From the NCBI RefSeq assembly GCF_026626635.1, contig NZ_JAPNKA010000001.1, forward strand, positions 10,524,501 through 10,588,500: a stretch of 64,000 bases of DNA, written 5' to 3'. Positions 33,119-41,512 of the stretch are shown in pieces. The DNA comes from Archangium lansingense. GTDB lineage: Bacteria; Myxococcota; Myxococcia; Myxococcales; Myxococcaceae. Below the pieces are notes generated by a model. The model did no database searches. It was not told the origin of the DNA and was given only the letters and a program-made list of their open reading frames with translations. Within the stretch, counting starts at the first letter, position 1. Each line of letters opens with the position of its first letter. The translations under genes were made by a program, and so were the position numbers.

Positions 33119-34480
33119 ATGAGTCATTCCGGTGGGGACAGTAGCGCAGGACGGTTTTCGCGGCGAGGCGCGCTGGCGGGCGCGGGGCTCTTCCTGGGGG
33201 GCGCGGCGGTGGCGGAGGGAGCGCGCCGGTTGCTGGCTCCGGCCCCGGTCGACGTTCCTGGCATCAACCCCCGGAGCGACGCCTGGTACGACCTGCGCCT
33301 CACCGGCGACGGGTTGATGGACAACCAGCTCCTATGGTTCCTGGGCCACACGGCCCATGGCCAGAGCGACGTGGGCGAATGTCTGGAGACGGCGAAGCGC
33401 ATCCAGGCGGGCGACGAGAAGAGCTGGTTCGACGAGTGGCTGAGGACGGCCCAGCGGGTCCACGGCCTCGCCAGCGCCGCCGAGAAGAAGGGCCACCGGC
33501 TGAGCGCGGGCTCGGCCTATGCGCGAGCCGCGAACTACTACCGCGCGGCGACGATGCACTACACCGATACCGCCGATCCGCGCCTGCTGGAGGTGACCCG
33601 GAGCGCGGCCACCACCTTCGAGAAGTCGAACGGGCTGCTCGGCTATGCGGTGGAGCCGCTCGACATCCCGTACGAGAACACCACGCTCCCCGCCTACTTC
33701 ATCCGCTCGCCCCACGCGGAGCCGAGCGCGCCCATCCTCCTGCTCCATCAGGGCCTGCACGCCTGGCCCGAAGAGACGAAGTGGGTCTGGGACGGCGCGT
33801 ACAAGCGGGGCTATCACGTGCTCCTCTTCCACGGCCCCGGCCAGGGGCGGGCCCTGCGCGAGCGGGGACTCTCCTTCCGGCCGGATTGGGAGAAGGCCGT
33901 CACTCCGGTGATCGACGCGGCCGAGCGGATCAGCGGGGTGGATCCGAAGCGCATCCTGCTGATGGGATTGTCGTTTGGCGGCGCGCTGGCGCCCCGAGCC
34001 ACGGCCTTCGAGAAGCGCATCGCGCTGTGCATCGCCAACCCCGGCGTCCTCAGTTGGTGGGAGGCGACGTCCCGGCACTTCGACCGGTTCATCCCCGGAG
34101 TGCTCTCGTTCCTGAAATCGAATCCGGAGCGCTTCGACCAGGCGATCTTCCGGCTCGCGGACGGCTGGCCCACCGCGAAGTACTGGCTGCGGGACGTGTT
34201 CTGGAAGCATGGCGCCCGCACGCCCTCCGAGCTCTTCCGGAAGCTGGAGGAGTTCGACAACACGTCCATCGTGGAGCGCATCCAGTGCCCCATGCTCATC
34301 ATGGAGGGGGTGGCGGAGGACGCCTCACCGGGCCAGTCCCAGAAGCTCTACGACGCGCTCCGCAGCCCCAAGCACCTGATGCTCTTCACCCAGGAGGACG
34401 CTGGGCCACTCCACTGTCAGGCGGCTTCCGCGGCACTGGCGGAGCAGCGGCTGTTCGACTGGCTCGACGAGAACGTGTGA
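33119..34480 (+). CDS. Alpha/beta hydrolase with a Tat-like signal
   Basis: 453 residues from ATG at 33119, with AGGAGG at 33104-33109. The N-terminus has a twin-arginine signal (RFSRRGALAGAGLFLGGAA), so it is probably exported folded. A helical region (about 60-200) precedes the hydrolase domain with nucleophile Ser285 in GLSFGG, an upstream oxyanion-side LLLHQGLHAW, and a late His in AGPLHCQ. This plan (helical cap before the alpha/beta core) resembles FrsA/2,6-dihydroxypseudooxynicotine-hydrolase-like enzymes that cleave C-C or ester bonds. The substrate is unknown. The outer-membrane protein gene follows 8 bp downstream. Confidence 0.82.
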   Translation: MSHSGGDSSAGRFSRRGALAGAGLFLGGAAVAEGARRLLAPAPVDVPGINPRSDAWYDLRLTGDGLMDNQLLWFLGHTAHGQSDVGECLETAKRIQAGDEKSWFDEWLRTAQRVHGLASAAEKKGHRLSAGSAYARAANYYRAATMHYTDTADPRLLEVTRSAATTFEKSNGLLGYAVEPLDIPYENTTLPAYFIRSPHAEPSAPILLLHQGLHAWPEETKWVWDGAYKRGYHVLLFHGPGQGRALRERGLSFRPDWEKAVTPVIDAAERISGVDPKRILLMGLSFGGALAPRATAFEKRIALCIANPGVLSWWEATSRHFDRFIPGVLSFLKSNPERFDQAIFRLADGWPTAKYWLRDVFWKHGARTPSELFRKLEEFDNTSIVERIQCPMLIMEGVAEDASPGQSQKLYDALRSPKHLMLFTQEDAGPLHCQAASAALAEQRLFDWLDENV

Positions 34481-34488
34481 GGCACGTG

Positions 34489-35556
34489 ATGACTTCCCTC
34501 CGTTCCCTCGCCGTCGTCCTCGCGCTCCTCAGCGTCACGTCGGCCCACGCCGAGGAGGCCGGGCGGTTCCGCCTGGTCCCCTTCGTGCTGCCCGCGTACC
34601 AGCCCGAGACGAGCTTCCTCCTCGGAGGCGCGGCGTCCCTGGTGTACCAGCCGCCCGGCGAGAGTGGCCTCCGAGAGTCCCAGGTCATGCTGGCGGGCGC
34701 CGCGAGCGTCCGGGGACAATTCTCCCTGCTGCTCCAGCCGGACGTGTACTTCCTCGACGACCGGCTGAACCTGACCGCGACGGCCAGCGCGGCGAGGTTC
34801 CCGGATCGGTTCTTCGGAATGGGAGCGTACACCCGGGCCGAGGACGCGGAGCCCTACACGCCCATCTACTTCGAGGTGGAGCTGAGCCCGAAGTGGCGGG
34901 TGGCGCCCGGGCTGTATGTCGGCCCCACCCTGCGCTACCAGCACGCGCGAATCTCGGACGTGGCGGAGCCGAGCGCCCTCCGAGCCGTAACGGGCTCCTC
35001 CGGGGGAACGACGCTCCAGCTCGGGCTCACCGCCCAGTATGACTCGCGGGACAACACCCTGAATCCCATGACGGGGTTGCTGGTCCGGATGAACCTGCGC
35101 AGCGCGAGCGCGGCTTGGGGCTCCGACTACACGTTCGACGTGCTGAGGCTCGACGCCCGGCGGTACCTCACGCTCCCGTGGGCGGAGCGGCACGTGCTCG
35201 CGATGCAGGCACTGGTCGAGCTCCGCCGGGGCGAGCCGCCCTTCTATGACACCAGCCGGCTCGGGGGCATGGAGATGAGCCGGGGCCACCTGGAGGGGCG
35301 CTTTCGCGAGCGACAGCACCTGGCCGCACAGGTGGAGTACCGCGCGCCCCTCTTCTGGCGCCTGGGCGGCGTGGCCTTCGCCTCGGCGGCGATGGTGGCC
35401 CGGAACCTGGAGGACCTCGAAGCGGAGGCCCTCAAGCCCGCCGGGGGCGTGGGCCTGCGGTTCGCTCCGCTCGAGGACGTTCCCGTGAACATCCGGCTCG
35501 ATGTGGCCTACGGCTCGGAGCTGAGCTTCTACCTGAACGTGGGCGAGGCGTTCTGA
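34489..35556 (+). CDS. Omp85-like surface antigen, outer-membrane beta barrel
   Basis: 355 residues from ATG at 34489, 8 bases after the hydrolase stop. A Sec signal (MTSLRSLAVVLALLSVTSAHA) is followed by alternating polar/hydrophobic strands and a C-terminus ending in Phe, as in beta barrels. The block DSRDNTLNPMTGLLVRMNL (about residue 183) and the final RLDVAYGSELSFYLNVGEAF match the Bac_surface_Ag barrel of Omp85/BamA-like proteins. There are no POTRA domains, so it is a short, barrel-only member. It may act with the exported hydrolase. Confidence 0.78.
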   Translation: MTSLRSLAVVLALLSVTSAHAEEAGRFRLVPFVLPAYQPETSFLLGGAASLVYQPPGESGLRESQVMLAGAASVRGQFSLLLQPDVYFLDDRLNLTATASAARFPDRFFGMGAYTRAEDAEPYTPIYFEVELSPKWRVAPGLYVGPTLRYQHARISDVAEPSALRAVTGSSGGTTLQLGLTAQYDSRDNTLNPMTGLLVRMNLRSASAAWGSDYTFDVLRLDARRYLTLPWAERHVLAMQALVELRRGEPPFYDTSRLGGMEMSRGHLEGRFRERQHLAAQVEYRAPLFWRLGGVAFASAAMVARNLEDLEAEALKPAGGVGLRFAPLEDVPVNIRLDVAYGSELSFYLNVGEAF

Positions 35557-35670
35557 AAGGACGCTGGCGCACGCACGACCCCCCCGTGATGGCGGGCTCG
35601 AAGGCGCTCGCGGAGGTCCGGGGCATGGTGGAAGCACGCGGCGTAGAGCGTGCGTGGTAGAGGCGGTGGA

Positions 35671-36576
35671 ATGCTCCTGGCTCCTCGCACCTGGCTCCTG
35701 CTCGCCCCCCTCCCGGCGATCGCCCTGGGGGCGGCCGTGGCGAATACCCTGTCGGTGCCCGCCCGGGTGTTCGCCCCCAACCTGCTCGCCGTGCTCGTGG
35801 GTGGCGCCATCGCGCTGACGCTCCCGCGTGCCGGAGCGGGGCCGCGAGCGCGGGTGCTCCAATGGCTGCCCGGGCTGGCCTTCCTGGCGCTCCTGGCGAC
35901 GCTGCTGTCACCCGGGAGCGAACATGTTCACCGCTGGATTTCCTTCGGTCCCGTGCGCCTTCACGCCTCGGCGGCGTTCCTGCCGTGGATCCTGGGCGGA
36001 CTGATGTCGTCGAGCGCACGGGCCCGGGCGTTCGGCCTCGCGCTCGCTCTGGGCGCCCAGCTCATCCACCTCGCGCAGCCCGATGCCGCCCAGGCCACCG
36101 CGCTCGCCCTTGGCCTGCTTCCCCTGCTCGCGAACGGAACGCTCGTGCGGCGCGGCACGGGGCTCGCCCTGGCGGGGGTATTCCTCCTGCTCGCCGCGGC
36201 CAGCTGGACACGCGCGGATCCATTGCTCGCGGTCGACCACGTCGAGCGCGTGCTGGTGCTCGCGTCCTCCCGGGGAGCGCTCTGGATACTGGCGGCCGGA
36301 GTCGCGGGAGGCCTCCTGTTCCTCCCGCTGCTCCTCGCGCTCGGACGGCCGAGCACCGCTCCCGCGGGATGGGGCCTGGGCTTCACGCTCTACTTCGCCA
36401 CCACCCTGGGCGTGACCTTCCTGGGCAACTTCCCGGTGCCCGTGATGGGCGCCGGGGCGGGCCCTGTCCTGGGCTGGTACGCAATGGTGGCCATGCTCTT
36501 CGCGGGTCTTCCAACCCCAGACAGCCTCAAGACATCCGGTGACCCCGCACCTCGGCGCCAGTCATTGCCAACCTGA
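35671..36576 (+). CDS. Small multi-pass membrane protein with weak FtsW/RodA resemblance
   Basis: 301 residues from ATG at 35671 (an in-frame GTG at 35650 is possible). About eight hydrophobic segments span the protein. Three blocks recall SEDS proteins: HRWISFGPVRLHAS (RWI.LGP..FQPSE in FtsW/RodA), QPDAAQATALALG (PDLGTA-like), and FPVPVMGAGAGPVLGWY (LPFISYGGSS-like). The usual SEDS length is near 400, and the large extracytoplasmic loop of true family members is not recognisable. It may be a divergent relative or an unrelated membrane protein; the function is open. Confidence 0.5.
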   Translation: MLLAPRTWLLLAPLPAIALGAAVANTLSVPARVFAPNLLAVLVGGAIALTLPRAGAGPRARVLQWLPGLAFLALLATLLSPGSEHVHRWISFGPVRLHASAAFLPWILGGLMSSSARARAFGLALALGAQLIHLAQPDAAQATALALGLLPLLANGTLVRRGTGLALAGVFLLLAAASWTRADPLLAVDHVERVLVLASSRGALWILAAGVAGGLLFLPLLLALGRPSTAPAGWGLGFTLYFATTLGVTFLGNFPVPVMGAGAGPVLGWYAMVAMLFAGLPTPDSLKTSGDPAPRRQSLPT

Positions 36577-36737
36577 AGATGGAGCCGTTGCAATTGACAT
36601 CTTTGCGTTGAAATCGTTGCAACCCCAACGGCGGCGCGCCGTCGCCGACCCACGTGGAGGCTGAAGCGCGGACGTCAGAAACTTCAAAGTAAGCGGGACT
36701 CCGTTAGAGTTTGGGGCGCAACCCCAACGGAGGACAC

Positions 36738-37001
36738 ATGCGAGCAAGCATTTTCGGTGGTCTGTTGTCGATGGCGCTGATGGCGGTGGGCTGTGGCGGC
36801 ACGCCCATCGAGCAGGAGGGACCCGATCTGGCCACGCAGGAGGCCCCGATTCCCGACTGCAGCGGCATGTCGGATTCCCTGGTCACCTACTGGAGTGACG
36901 CGACCTATACGGTGCAGATCGGAGGCCGGGGTTGCCACTGCGGTTGGTGGGAGAGCTGGGGCCGGACGTCGGCCTACACGCAGTACGTCTCTGATTGCTA
37001 G
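36738..37001 (+). CDS. Small lipoprotein, DUF6289-like
   Basis: 87 residues from ATG at 36738, with GGAGG 4-8 bases upstream. MRASIFGGLLSMALMAVGC is a lipoprotein signal. The short mature part (YWSDATYTVQIGGRGCHCGWWESWGRTSAYTQYVSDC) has four of its cysteines close together and recalls DUF6289, a family of small secreted proteins (family from memory, moderate confidence). The stop overlaps the stop of the convergent P450 gene by 4 bp. A 13-bp direct repeat (GCAACCCCAACGG) occurs at 36619-36631 and 36718-36730 upstream. Confidence 0.65.
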   Translation: MRASIFGGLLSMALMAVGCGGTPIEQEGPDLATQEAPIPDCSGMSDSLVTYWSDATYTVQIGGRGCHCGWWESWGRTSAYTQYVSDC

Positions 37002-38254
37002 AGCACCTGGACGTCCCACGCGACCTGGAGGCTCTCGTGCCTCCGGACGGTGACGCTCTTCAGGAAGCCCGGCTTCTGCCCCGGCACGAGCCGTAGCCCC
37101 GGGAGACTCCGGAGCAGGGCTTCCAGTGCCAGGCGTGCCTCAAGCCGTGCGAGCGGCGCGCCGATGCAGAAATGGAGGCCCTGGCCAAAGGCCAGGTGCT
37201 TCTTGATGTCAGGCCGTCGGATGTCGAAGCGCTCCGGCTCGTGGAACCGGGCCTCGTCGCGGTTGGCTGACGCGTAGACGATCCGGATGTGGGCGCCCTT
37301 GGGAATGGAGACTCCCCCGAGCTCCACCGTCTCCAGCGCTGTACGGAACATGGCATGCACGGGGGAGGTCATTCGCAGCGCCTCCTCGACCGCGCCCGCG
37401 ATGAGCCCCGGGTCGTCCCGAAGTGCCTGCAGCTGCTCCGGATGGTTGAGCAGAAGCTCCACCGCTCCCACGATGAGGCCCGCGGTTGTCTCGTGACCCG
37501 CGAAGTGCACCTGCATCAACAGGCTCACGAGCTCCGCCATGCTCATGGGCGGCGTCATCCCCTGCGCCCCGGTGACGATGTCGCTCAGCAGGTCCTCCCG
37601 GGGAGACACCTTCCGCTCCTCGAGCGCCGAGGCGAGGTAGCGCTGGAAGTCGACCACGCCTCGCGCGCACGCGACCTGGTGCTCGACGGGGCCATGCGCC
37701 GCGAGGACCGTGGACAAGTCGTCGGACCAGCGCCGGAACCTGTGAATGTCCGAGCGGGGGATTCCGAGAATCTCCGCGATGATGCTGCACGACAGCGGAT
37801 GGGCGAACCGGAGGAACAGGTCCGCCTGCCCCTCCTGCCTGAAGGAGTGGATGAGCTCGTCCACGAGGGTGCGGATGAAGGGCTCCTTCTCCGCGAGCCG
37901 CCGCCCGGTGAAGGCCTTGCTGACGAGGCTCCGGAAGCGCGTATGCGCTGGCGGATCATTGTCGACGAGGCTGGGCACCAGGGGGTAGCCATCCATCAGC
38001 GCGGTGACCACCTCCGGCGGCGTCGTCGCGGCGCCCACGGTGATGGACTCAGCGGACGAGAAACGTGCGGTATCGGCGACCACGGCGCTGATATCCGCAT
38101 GGCGCGTCACCACCCATGACCCCAGCACTGGGCTGAAGAACACCGGCTCCTCTCGCCGTGCACGCGAGAGGAACGGGTGGGGCTCCTCGAGCTGGGGAGA
38201 ATCGAGCGGGTGGTACTCGGATCCGAGTCCTGAAGGGGCATTGGTTTTAGACAT
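36998..38254 (-). CDS. Cytochrome P450
   Basis: 418 residues from ATG at 38254; the frame opens upstream, but conserved sequence begins with MSKTNAPSGLGSEYHPLDSP. Landmarks: I-helix FAGHETTAGL, ExxR in VEEALRMTSP, and haem loop LAFGQGLHFCIGAPLARLE with the axial Cys363. It is a soluble class I bacterial P450 of the CYP107-like type that hydroxylates macrolides, fatty acids or terpenes. The substrate is unknown and no redox partner is adjacent. Divergent from the SDR gene 137 bp away. Confidence 0.92.
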   Translation of the reverse strand: MSKTNAPSGLGSEYHPLDSPQLEEPHPFLSRARREEPVFFSPVLGSWVVTRHADISAVVADTARFSSAESITVGAATTPPEVVTALMDGYPLVPSLVDNDPPAHTRFRSLVSKAFTGRRLAEKEPFIRTLVDELIHSFRQEGQADLFLRFAHPLSCSIIAEILGIPRSDIHRFRRWSDDLSTVLAAHGPVEHQVACARGVVDFQRYLASALEERKVSPREDLLSDIVTGAQGMTPPMSMAELVSLLMQVHFAGHETTAGLIVGAVELLLNHPEQLQALRDDPGLIAGAVEEALRMTSPVHAMFRTALETVELGGVSIPKGAHIRIVYASANRDEARFHEPERFDIRRPDIKKHLAFGQGLHFCIGAPLARLEARLALEALLRSLPGLRLVPGQKPGFLKSVTVRRHESLQVAWDVQVL

Positions 38255-38391
38255 ACGTGCACGGACGTTAAAACAATCTGCCCGGCCGTTCATCGGAACG
38301 AGCCCTGTTCCTTGCTTGCCGGGAAGCTGTCTTCCTCCGAACAATCCCGCCACCGGGGAGTCCCGGGACTCAGAGGGAGCAGAGGGCCATC

Positions 38392-39165
38392 ATGAAGAAA
38401 CTGGAGAACAAGGTCGCCATCGTCACGGGCGGGGGCAGCGGCATCGGCGCGGCGACGGCGAAGCTGTTCGTGGAGCAGGGCGCGAAGGTGCTCATCGTGG
38501 GTCGCAGCGAGGAGAAGCTGCGCAAGACGATGCAGGACGTGAACCACGAGAACCTCAGCTACACGGTGGCGGACGTGTCAAAGGAGGAGGACACGCAGCG
38601 CTATGTGCAGCACGCGGTGGAGCGCTACGGCGGCATCGACGTGCTGGTGAGCAACGCGGGCACCGTGGGCCCCTACAAGCACATCCTCGAGCACACCGTG
38701 GAGGACTTCGACAAGGTGATAGCCACGAACGTGCGGGGCTCGTGGCTGGCGATCAAGTACACCTTCCCCGAGCTGCAGAAGCGCGGGGGTGGCAGCGTCA
38801 TCCTCACCTCGTCCATCGTGGGCGTGGCGGGGTTCCCGGCGCACTCGGCGTACACCTCGAGCAAGCACGCGGTGGTGGGCATGGCGCGCGCGCTGGCGCA
38901 TGACGGCGCGCCGTTCCACATCCGGGTGAACGCGGTGTGCCCGGGCGTCATCGACAACGACATGATGGCGTCCACCCACCGGCTGCTCGCCCCCGGCGCC
39001 GAGGAGCAGATGAAGAGCACCCTCGCGGCGCGCGTCCCCATGAAGCGCTACGGGACCAACGAGGAGATCGCCCGGATGTACCTCTTCCTCGCCAGCGACG
39101 ACAGCAGCTACTGCACCGGCGGCGTGTACCTGTCCGACGGCGGCATCACCTCCGGGCTCATATAG
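38392..39165 (+). CDS. Short-chain dehydrogenase/reductase
   Basis: 257 residues from ATG at 38392. Classical SDR motifs: NAD(P) site TGGGSGIG (about residues 12-19), NAG near 86-92, catalytic Ser in SSIVG (about 138-142), and Tyr154-xxx-Lys158 (YTSSK). The C-terminal LSDGGITSG block is typical of the glucose 1-dehydrogenase/3-oxoacyl-ACP reductase-like SDRs. The substrate is unknown. Divergent from the P450 gene; the two may serve one modification pathway. A 10-bp-stem terminator lies downstream. Confidence 0.9.
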   Translation: MKKLENKVAIVTGGGSGIGAATAKLFVEQGAKVLIVGRSEEKLRKTMQDVNHENLSYTVADVSKEEDTQRYVQHAVERYGGIDVLVSNAGTVGPYKHILEHTVEDFDKVIATNVRGSWLAIKYTFPELQKRGGGSVILTSSIVGVAGFPAHSAYTSSKHAVVGMARALAHDGAPFHIRVNAVCPGVIDNDMMASTHRLLAPGAEEQMKSTLAARVPMKRYGTNEEIARMYLFLASDDSSYCTGGVYLSDGGITSGLI

Positions 39166-39212
39166 CTCGAGCAGTTCCCACCCGAGGGAGCTTCCGGCCG
39201 CGAGCGGCAGCA

Positions 39213-39235
39213 ACGGGTCCGATGGTCGGACCCGT
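39213..39235. terminator. Strong hairpin between SDR and MerR genes
   Basis: ACGGGTCCGA (39213-39222), loop TGG, TCGGACCCGT (39226-39235): ten perfect base pairs. It sits 47 bases after the SDR stop and reaches the MerR stop, so it could end both convergent transcripts. There is no T run. Confidence 0.6.
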
Positions 39236-39678
39236 CAGCGAGCCGCGCGGCCGGAAGGTGGGGCCCTCTTCCTTCGCGCGCCAGTCGCTCCAGACGTGGC
39301 GGCCCGCAGGAGGCGGCGGAAGGTGGGGCATTCCATGTGGCTCGGCGCGGGGCAGGCAGCGGCGTGCCGTAGGCCGTCGCGCATGGCGCTGAGTTCGCGG
39401 ATCGTCCTGTCCAAGTCCTCCGCCTTGGCCGCGAGCATCTGTCTGTCGATGCGTGGCCGCCCGTCGGGCGCGAACATCCGCGCGATCTCATCGAGCGAGA
39501 AGCCGGCGGCGCGCCCCAGAGAGATCAGCGCCAGCCGTTCCAGCACGCTGGGCTCGAACAGGCGGCGCAGGCCCCGCCTGCCGATAGAGGCGAGCAGCCC
39601 CTTTTCCTCATAGAAGCGCAGCGTCGAGGCAGGAACGCCGGACCGCTGTGCCACCTCGGTGATGTCCAGGTCTCTCAC
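39235..39678 (-). CDS. MerR-family regulator
   Basis: 147 residues from GTG at 39678, where the conserved DLDITEVAQRSGVPASTLRFYEEKGLL HTH begins. The frame runs to 39741, but that start would put the operator inside the gene. A dimerisation helix follows (LDRTIRELSAMRDGLRHAAAC) and the C-terminus ends ACPAPSHMECPTFRRLL. Two Cys seven residues apart are not the four-Cys [2Fe-2S] motif of SoxR. It sits beside the divergent methyltransferase gene, with an operator of SoxR-box type between them. Confidence 0.83.
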   Translation of the reverse strand: MRDLDITEVAQRSGVPASTLRFYEEKGLLASIGRRGLRRLFEPSVLERLALISLGRAAGFSLDEIARMFAPDGRPRIDRQMLAAKAEDLDRTIRELSAMRDGLRHAAACPAPSHMECPTFRRLLRAATSGATGARRKRAPPSGRAAR

Positions 39679-39682
39679 CCGC

Positions 39683-39705
39683 TTGACCTCAAGTCGACTT
39701 GAAGT
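39683..39705. promoter_or_regulatory. SoxR-box-like MerR operator with -35-like hexamer
   Basis: TTGACC (39683-39688) overlaps CCTCAAGTCGACTTGAAG (39687-39704), whose core CAAGTCGACTTG (39690-39701) is a perfect palindrome. E. coli SoxR binds CCTCAAGTTAACTTGAGG, so 15 of 18 positions agree. MerR-type regulators bind between -35 and -10 elements spaced about 19 bp, which fits the position upstream of the methyltransferase start at 39754. Confidence 0.7.
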
Positions 39706-39753
39706 GGCACCGTACAGCTTTCGATTCTTGAAGGCACGCAAAAGGAGCCGCTC

Positions 39754-40635
39754 ATGAGTGTCGCGCTACAGACCGATGACGAGCAGACGAAGCTTTGGAA
39801 TGGCCCCGCGGGACGAGCCTGGGTCGAGGCGCAGGAGTTGCTCGACCAGATGTTCAAGCCGATTGAAGACCTGCTCGTCGAAGCGGTCCTCGCCGGCTCC
39901 AGGCGCCAGGTGCTCGACATCGGCTGCGGTACGGGCAGCACAACGCTCGCCGTCGCGCGGCTGCTCGGCACAAAGGGCCGCTGCACCGGCATCGATATTT
40001 CAGAGCCGATGATCACCGCCGCCCAGGCCCGCGCCGAACGGGAAGGCGCGCCGGCCAGCTTCATCCGCGCCAACGCGCAGAACCACGCCTTCGAGCCCGC
40101 GAGCTTCGACATGATCATTTCGCGCTTCGGCGTCATGTTCTTCGACGACGCGGTCCGGGCCTTCGCGAACCTGAGGCGTGCCGCGAAGAACGACGCCGAA
40201 GTGCGGCTCGTCGCCTGGCGAAGTCCTTCGGAAAATCCGTTCATGACGACGGCCGAGCGCGCCGCGGCACCGCTCCTGCCAAACCTCCCCGCCCGCCGGC
40301 CAGACGCGCCGGGGCAGTTCGCCTTCGCGGACCAGCGCCGGGTCCACCGCATTCTGGAGGAGAGCGGCTGGGCTGGGATCGACATCCGGCCGATCGATGT
40401 GGCCTTCACCCTGCCCGAGAAGGAGCTGGTCCGTTACCTGACCCGGCTCGGACCCCTCGGCCTGATTCTTCACGAGGCGGACGACCGGACACGAACTCAG
40501 GTCATCGAAACGGTCCGCGCCGCTTTCGAGCCCTATGTGCACGGAGCGGAAGTCCGCTTTACCGCAGCCTGCTGGATGATCGGCGCCCGAGCACCGTCTG
40601 GGACAGCCGCGCCGAAGGAGGCAGCGAGTGCCTGA
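39754..40635 (+). CDS. SAM-dependent class I methyltransferase
   Basis: 293 residues from ATG at 39754 with AAAGGAG upstream. The SAM motif VLDIGCGTGSTTLAVA lies near residue 53, followed by IDISEPMITAA (motif II region) and MIISRFGVMFFDD (motif III region). The protein belongs to the broad UbiE/ArsM-like group; the substrate is not evident. Divergent from the MerR regulator, whose operator lies in its promoter, so expression is probably induced by the MerR ligand. Confidence 0.85.
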   Translation: MSVALQTDDEQTKLWNGPAGRAWVEAQELLDQMFKPIEDLLVEAVLAGSRRQVLDIGCGTGSTTLAVARLLGTKGRCTGIDISEPMITAAQARAEREGAPASFIRANAQNHAFEPASFDMIISRFGVMFFDDAVRAFANLRRAAKNDAEVRLVAWRSPSENPFMTTAERAAAPLLPNLPARRPDAPGQFAFADQRRVHRILEESGWAGIDIRPIDVAFTLPEKELVRYLTRLGPLGLILHEADDRTRTQVIETVRAAFEPYVHGAEVRFTAACWMIGARAPSGTAAPKEAASA

Positions 40636-40808
40636 GGTGGCGGACCTTGTATGCGATCTTCCGACCGGGGCGAGATCAGAGGAGCGCTGAGCGCTGACGG
40701 GTGCCGTGCGGGCCATGCGCCAGGCCGGTGCAGAGGCCGTTCAGCCCCATTTGGGCACACGCGGGACATCCGCGAACTGTGCGAGGCCCCGGCCGGCACC
40801 TGCTCCGG

Positions 40809-41501
40809 TCAGTTCCACTGCTGAGCGGGCGCGACGAGTTGCTCGCACAGCAGGGTCAGCGGCGTCGCCCAGTGGTCCTCCCATCGGAAGCTGGCGAGCT
40901 GCCGGGACTGACTGCCGCGCCGGAACGCGGCCCACAACCGCCGGGCATACCAGGCCCAATTGAATCCGGGCATCATCCGGGTCGCCTTCGCCGACTGAAG
41001 CAGGATGAGGAGCGAGGTGCGCAGGTGGAGGTTGCCCAGGGTGAACGCCTGCAACTCCATCTCGCCCATGACATCGGTGGTGTAGCCAGTCACCATGTGG
41101 TGGAAGTCATGCGTCTCCCGCAGGCGAGTGGCGACGTACTGGGCGTCGTTCTTCGGCGGTGAGAGGGTGTCGATCGGCGTCAGCCCCTGGTCCCGGAAGT
41201 AGCGCGCGAACGTGTGGCCAAGCGACCCCGGGGGCAGCTTCTCCAGCGCATCCAGGTCCAGGGCCGAGGAACGCAACGAGGGCTTCTCGGCCAGCAGGCG
41301 GCGGCCCTCCTCATGGCGGGAGAAGTCCCGGGCGAGCGCCGCGCACAGGCCTATCTCCACGCTGTCGTAGAACAGGGCGCCATAAGCGGGATTCGTGGGC
41401 TCGGCCTGCAGGACCTTGAGCGCCTGGAGGCCCACCTGCAAGCGGGTGAACAGCGAGGGATTCTCGGGGAGCGTGGGAAGGGACGAATTGAGCTCGGGCA
41501 T
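40809..41501 (-). CDS. Coq4-family protein
   Basis: 230 residues from ATG at 41501. The family signature HDxxHx11E is intact: His131-Asp132, His135 and Glu147 (HDFHHMVTGYTTDVMGE). Coq4 binds a divalent metal and acts on the ubiquinone head-group precursor in mitochondria and some bacteria. Myxobacteria are thought to use menaquinone, so here a different substrate is likely. It lies 11 bp downstream of the gene at 41513-42595 on the same strand and is probably co-transcribed with it. Confidence 0.82.
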   Translation of the reverse strand: MPELNSSLPTLPENPSLFTRLQVGLQALKVLQAEPTNPAYGALFYDSVEIGLCAALARDFSRHEEGRRLLAEKPSLRSSALDLDALEKLPPGSLGHTFARYFRDQGLTPIDTLSPPKNDAQYVATRLRETHDFHHMVTGYTTDVMGEMELQAFTLGNLHLRTSLLILLQSAKATRMMPGFNWAWYARRLWAAFRRGSQSRQLASFRWEDHWATPLTLLCEQLVAPAQQWN

Positions 41502-41512
41502 GGAGCTGTCTC

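Noticed and set aside
39679..39741. Longer start for the MerR gene at 39741
   Set aside because: It would place the SoxR-box-like operator and the -35-like hexamer within the coding region.
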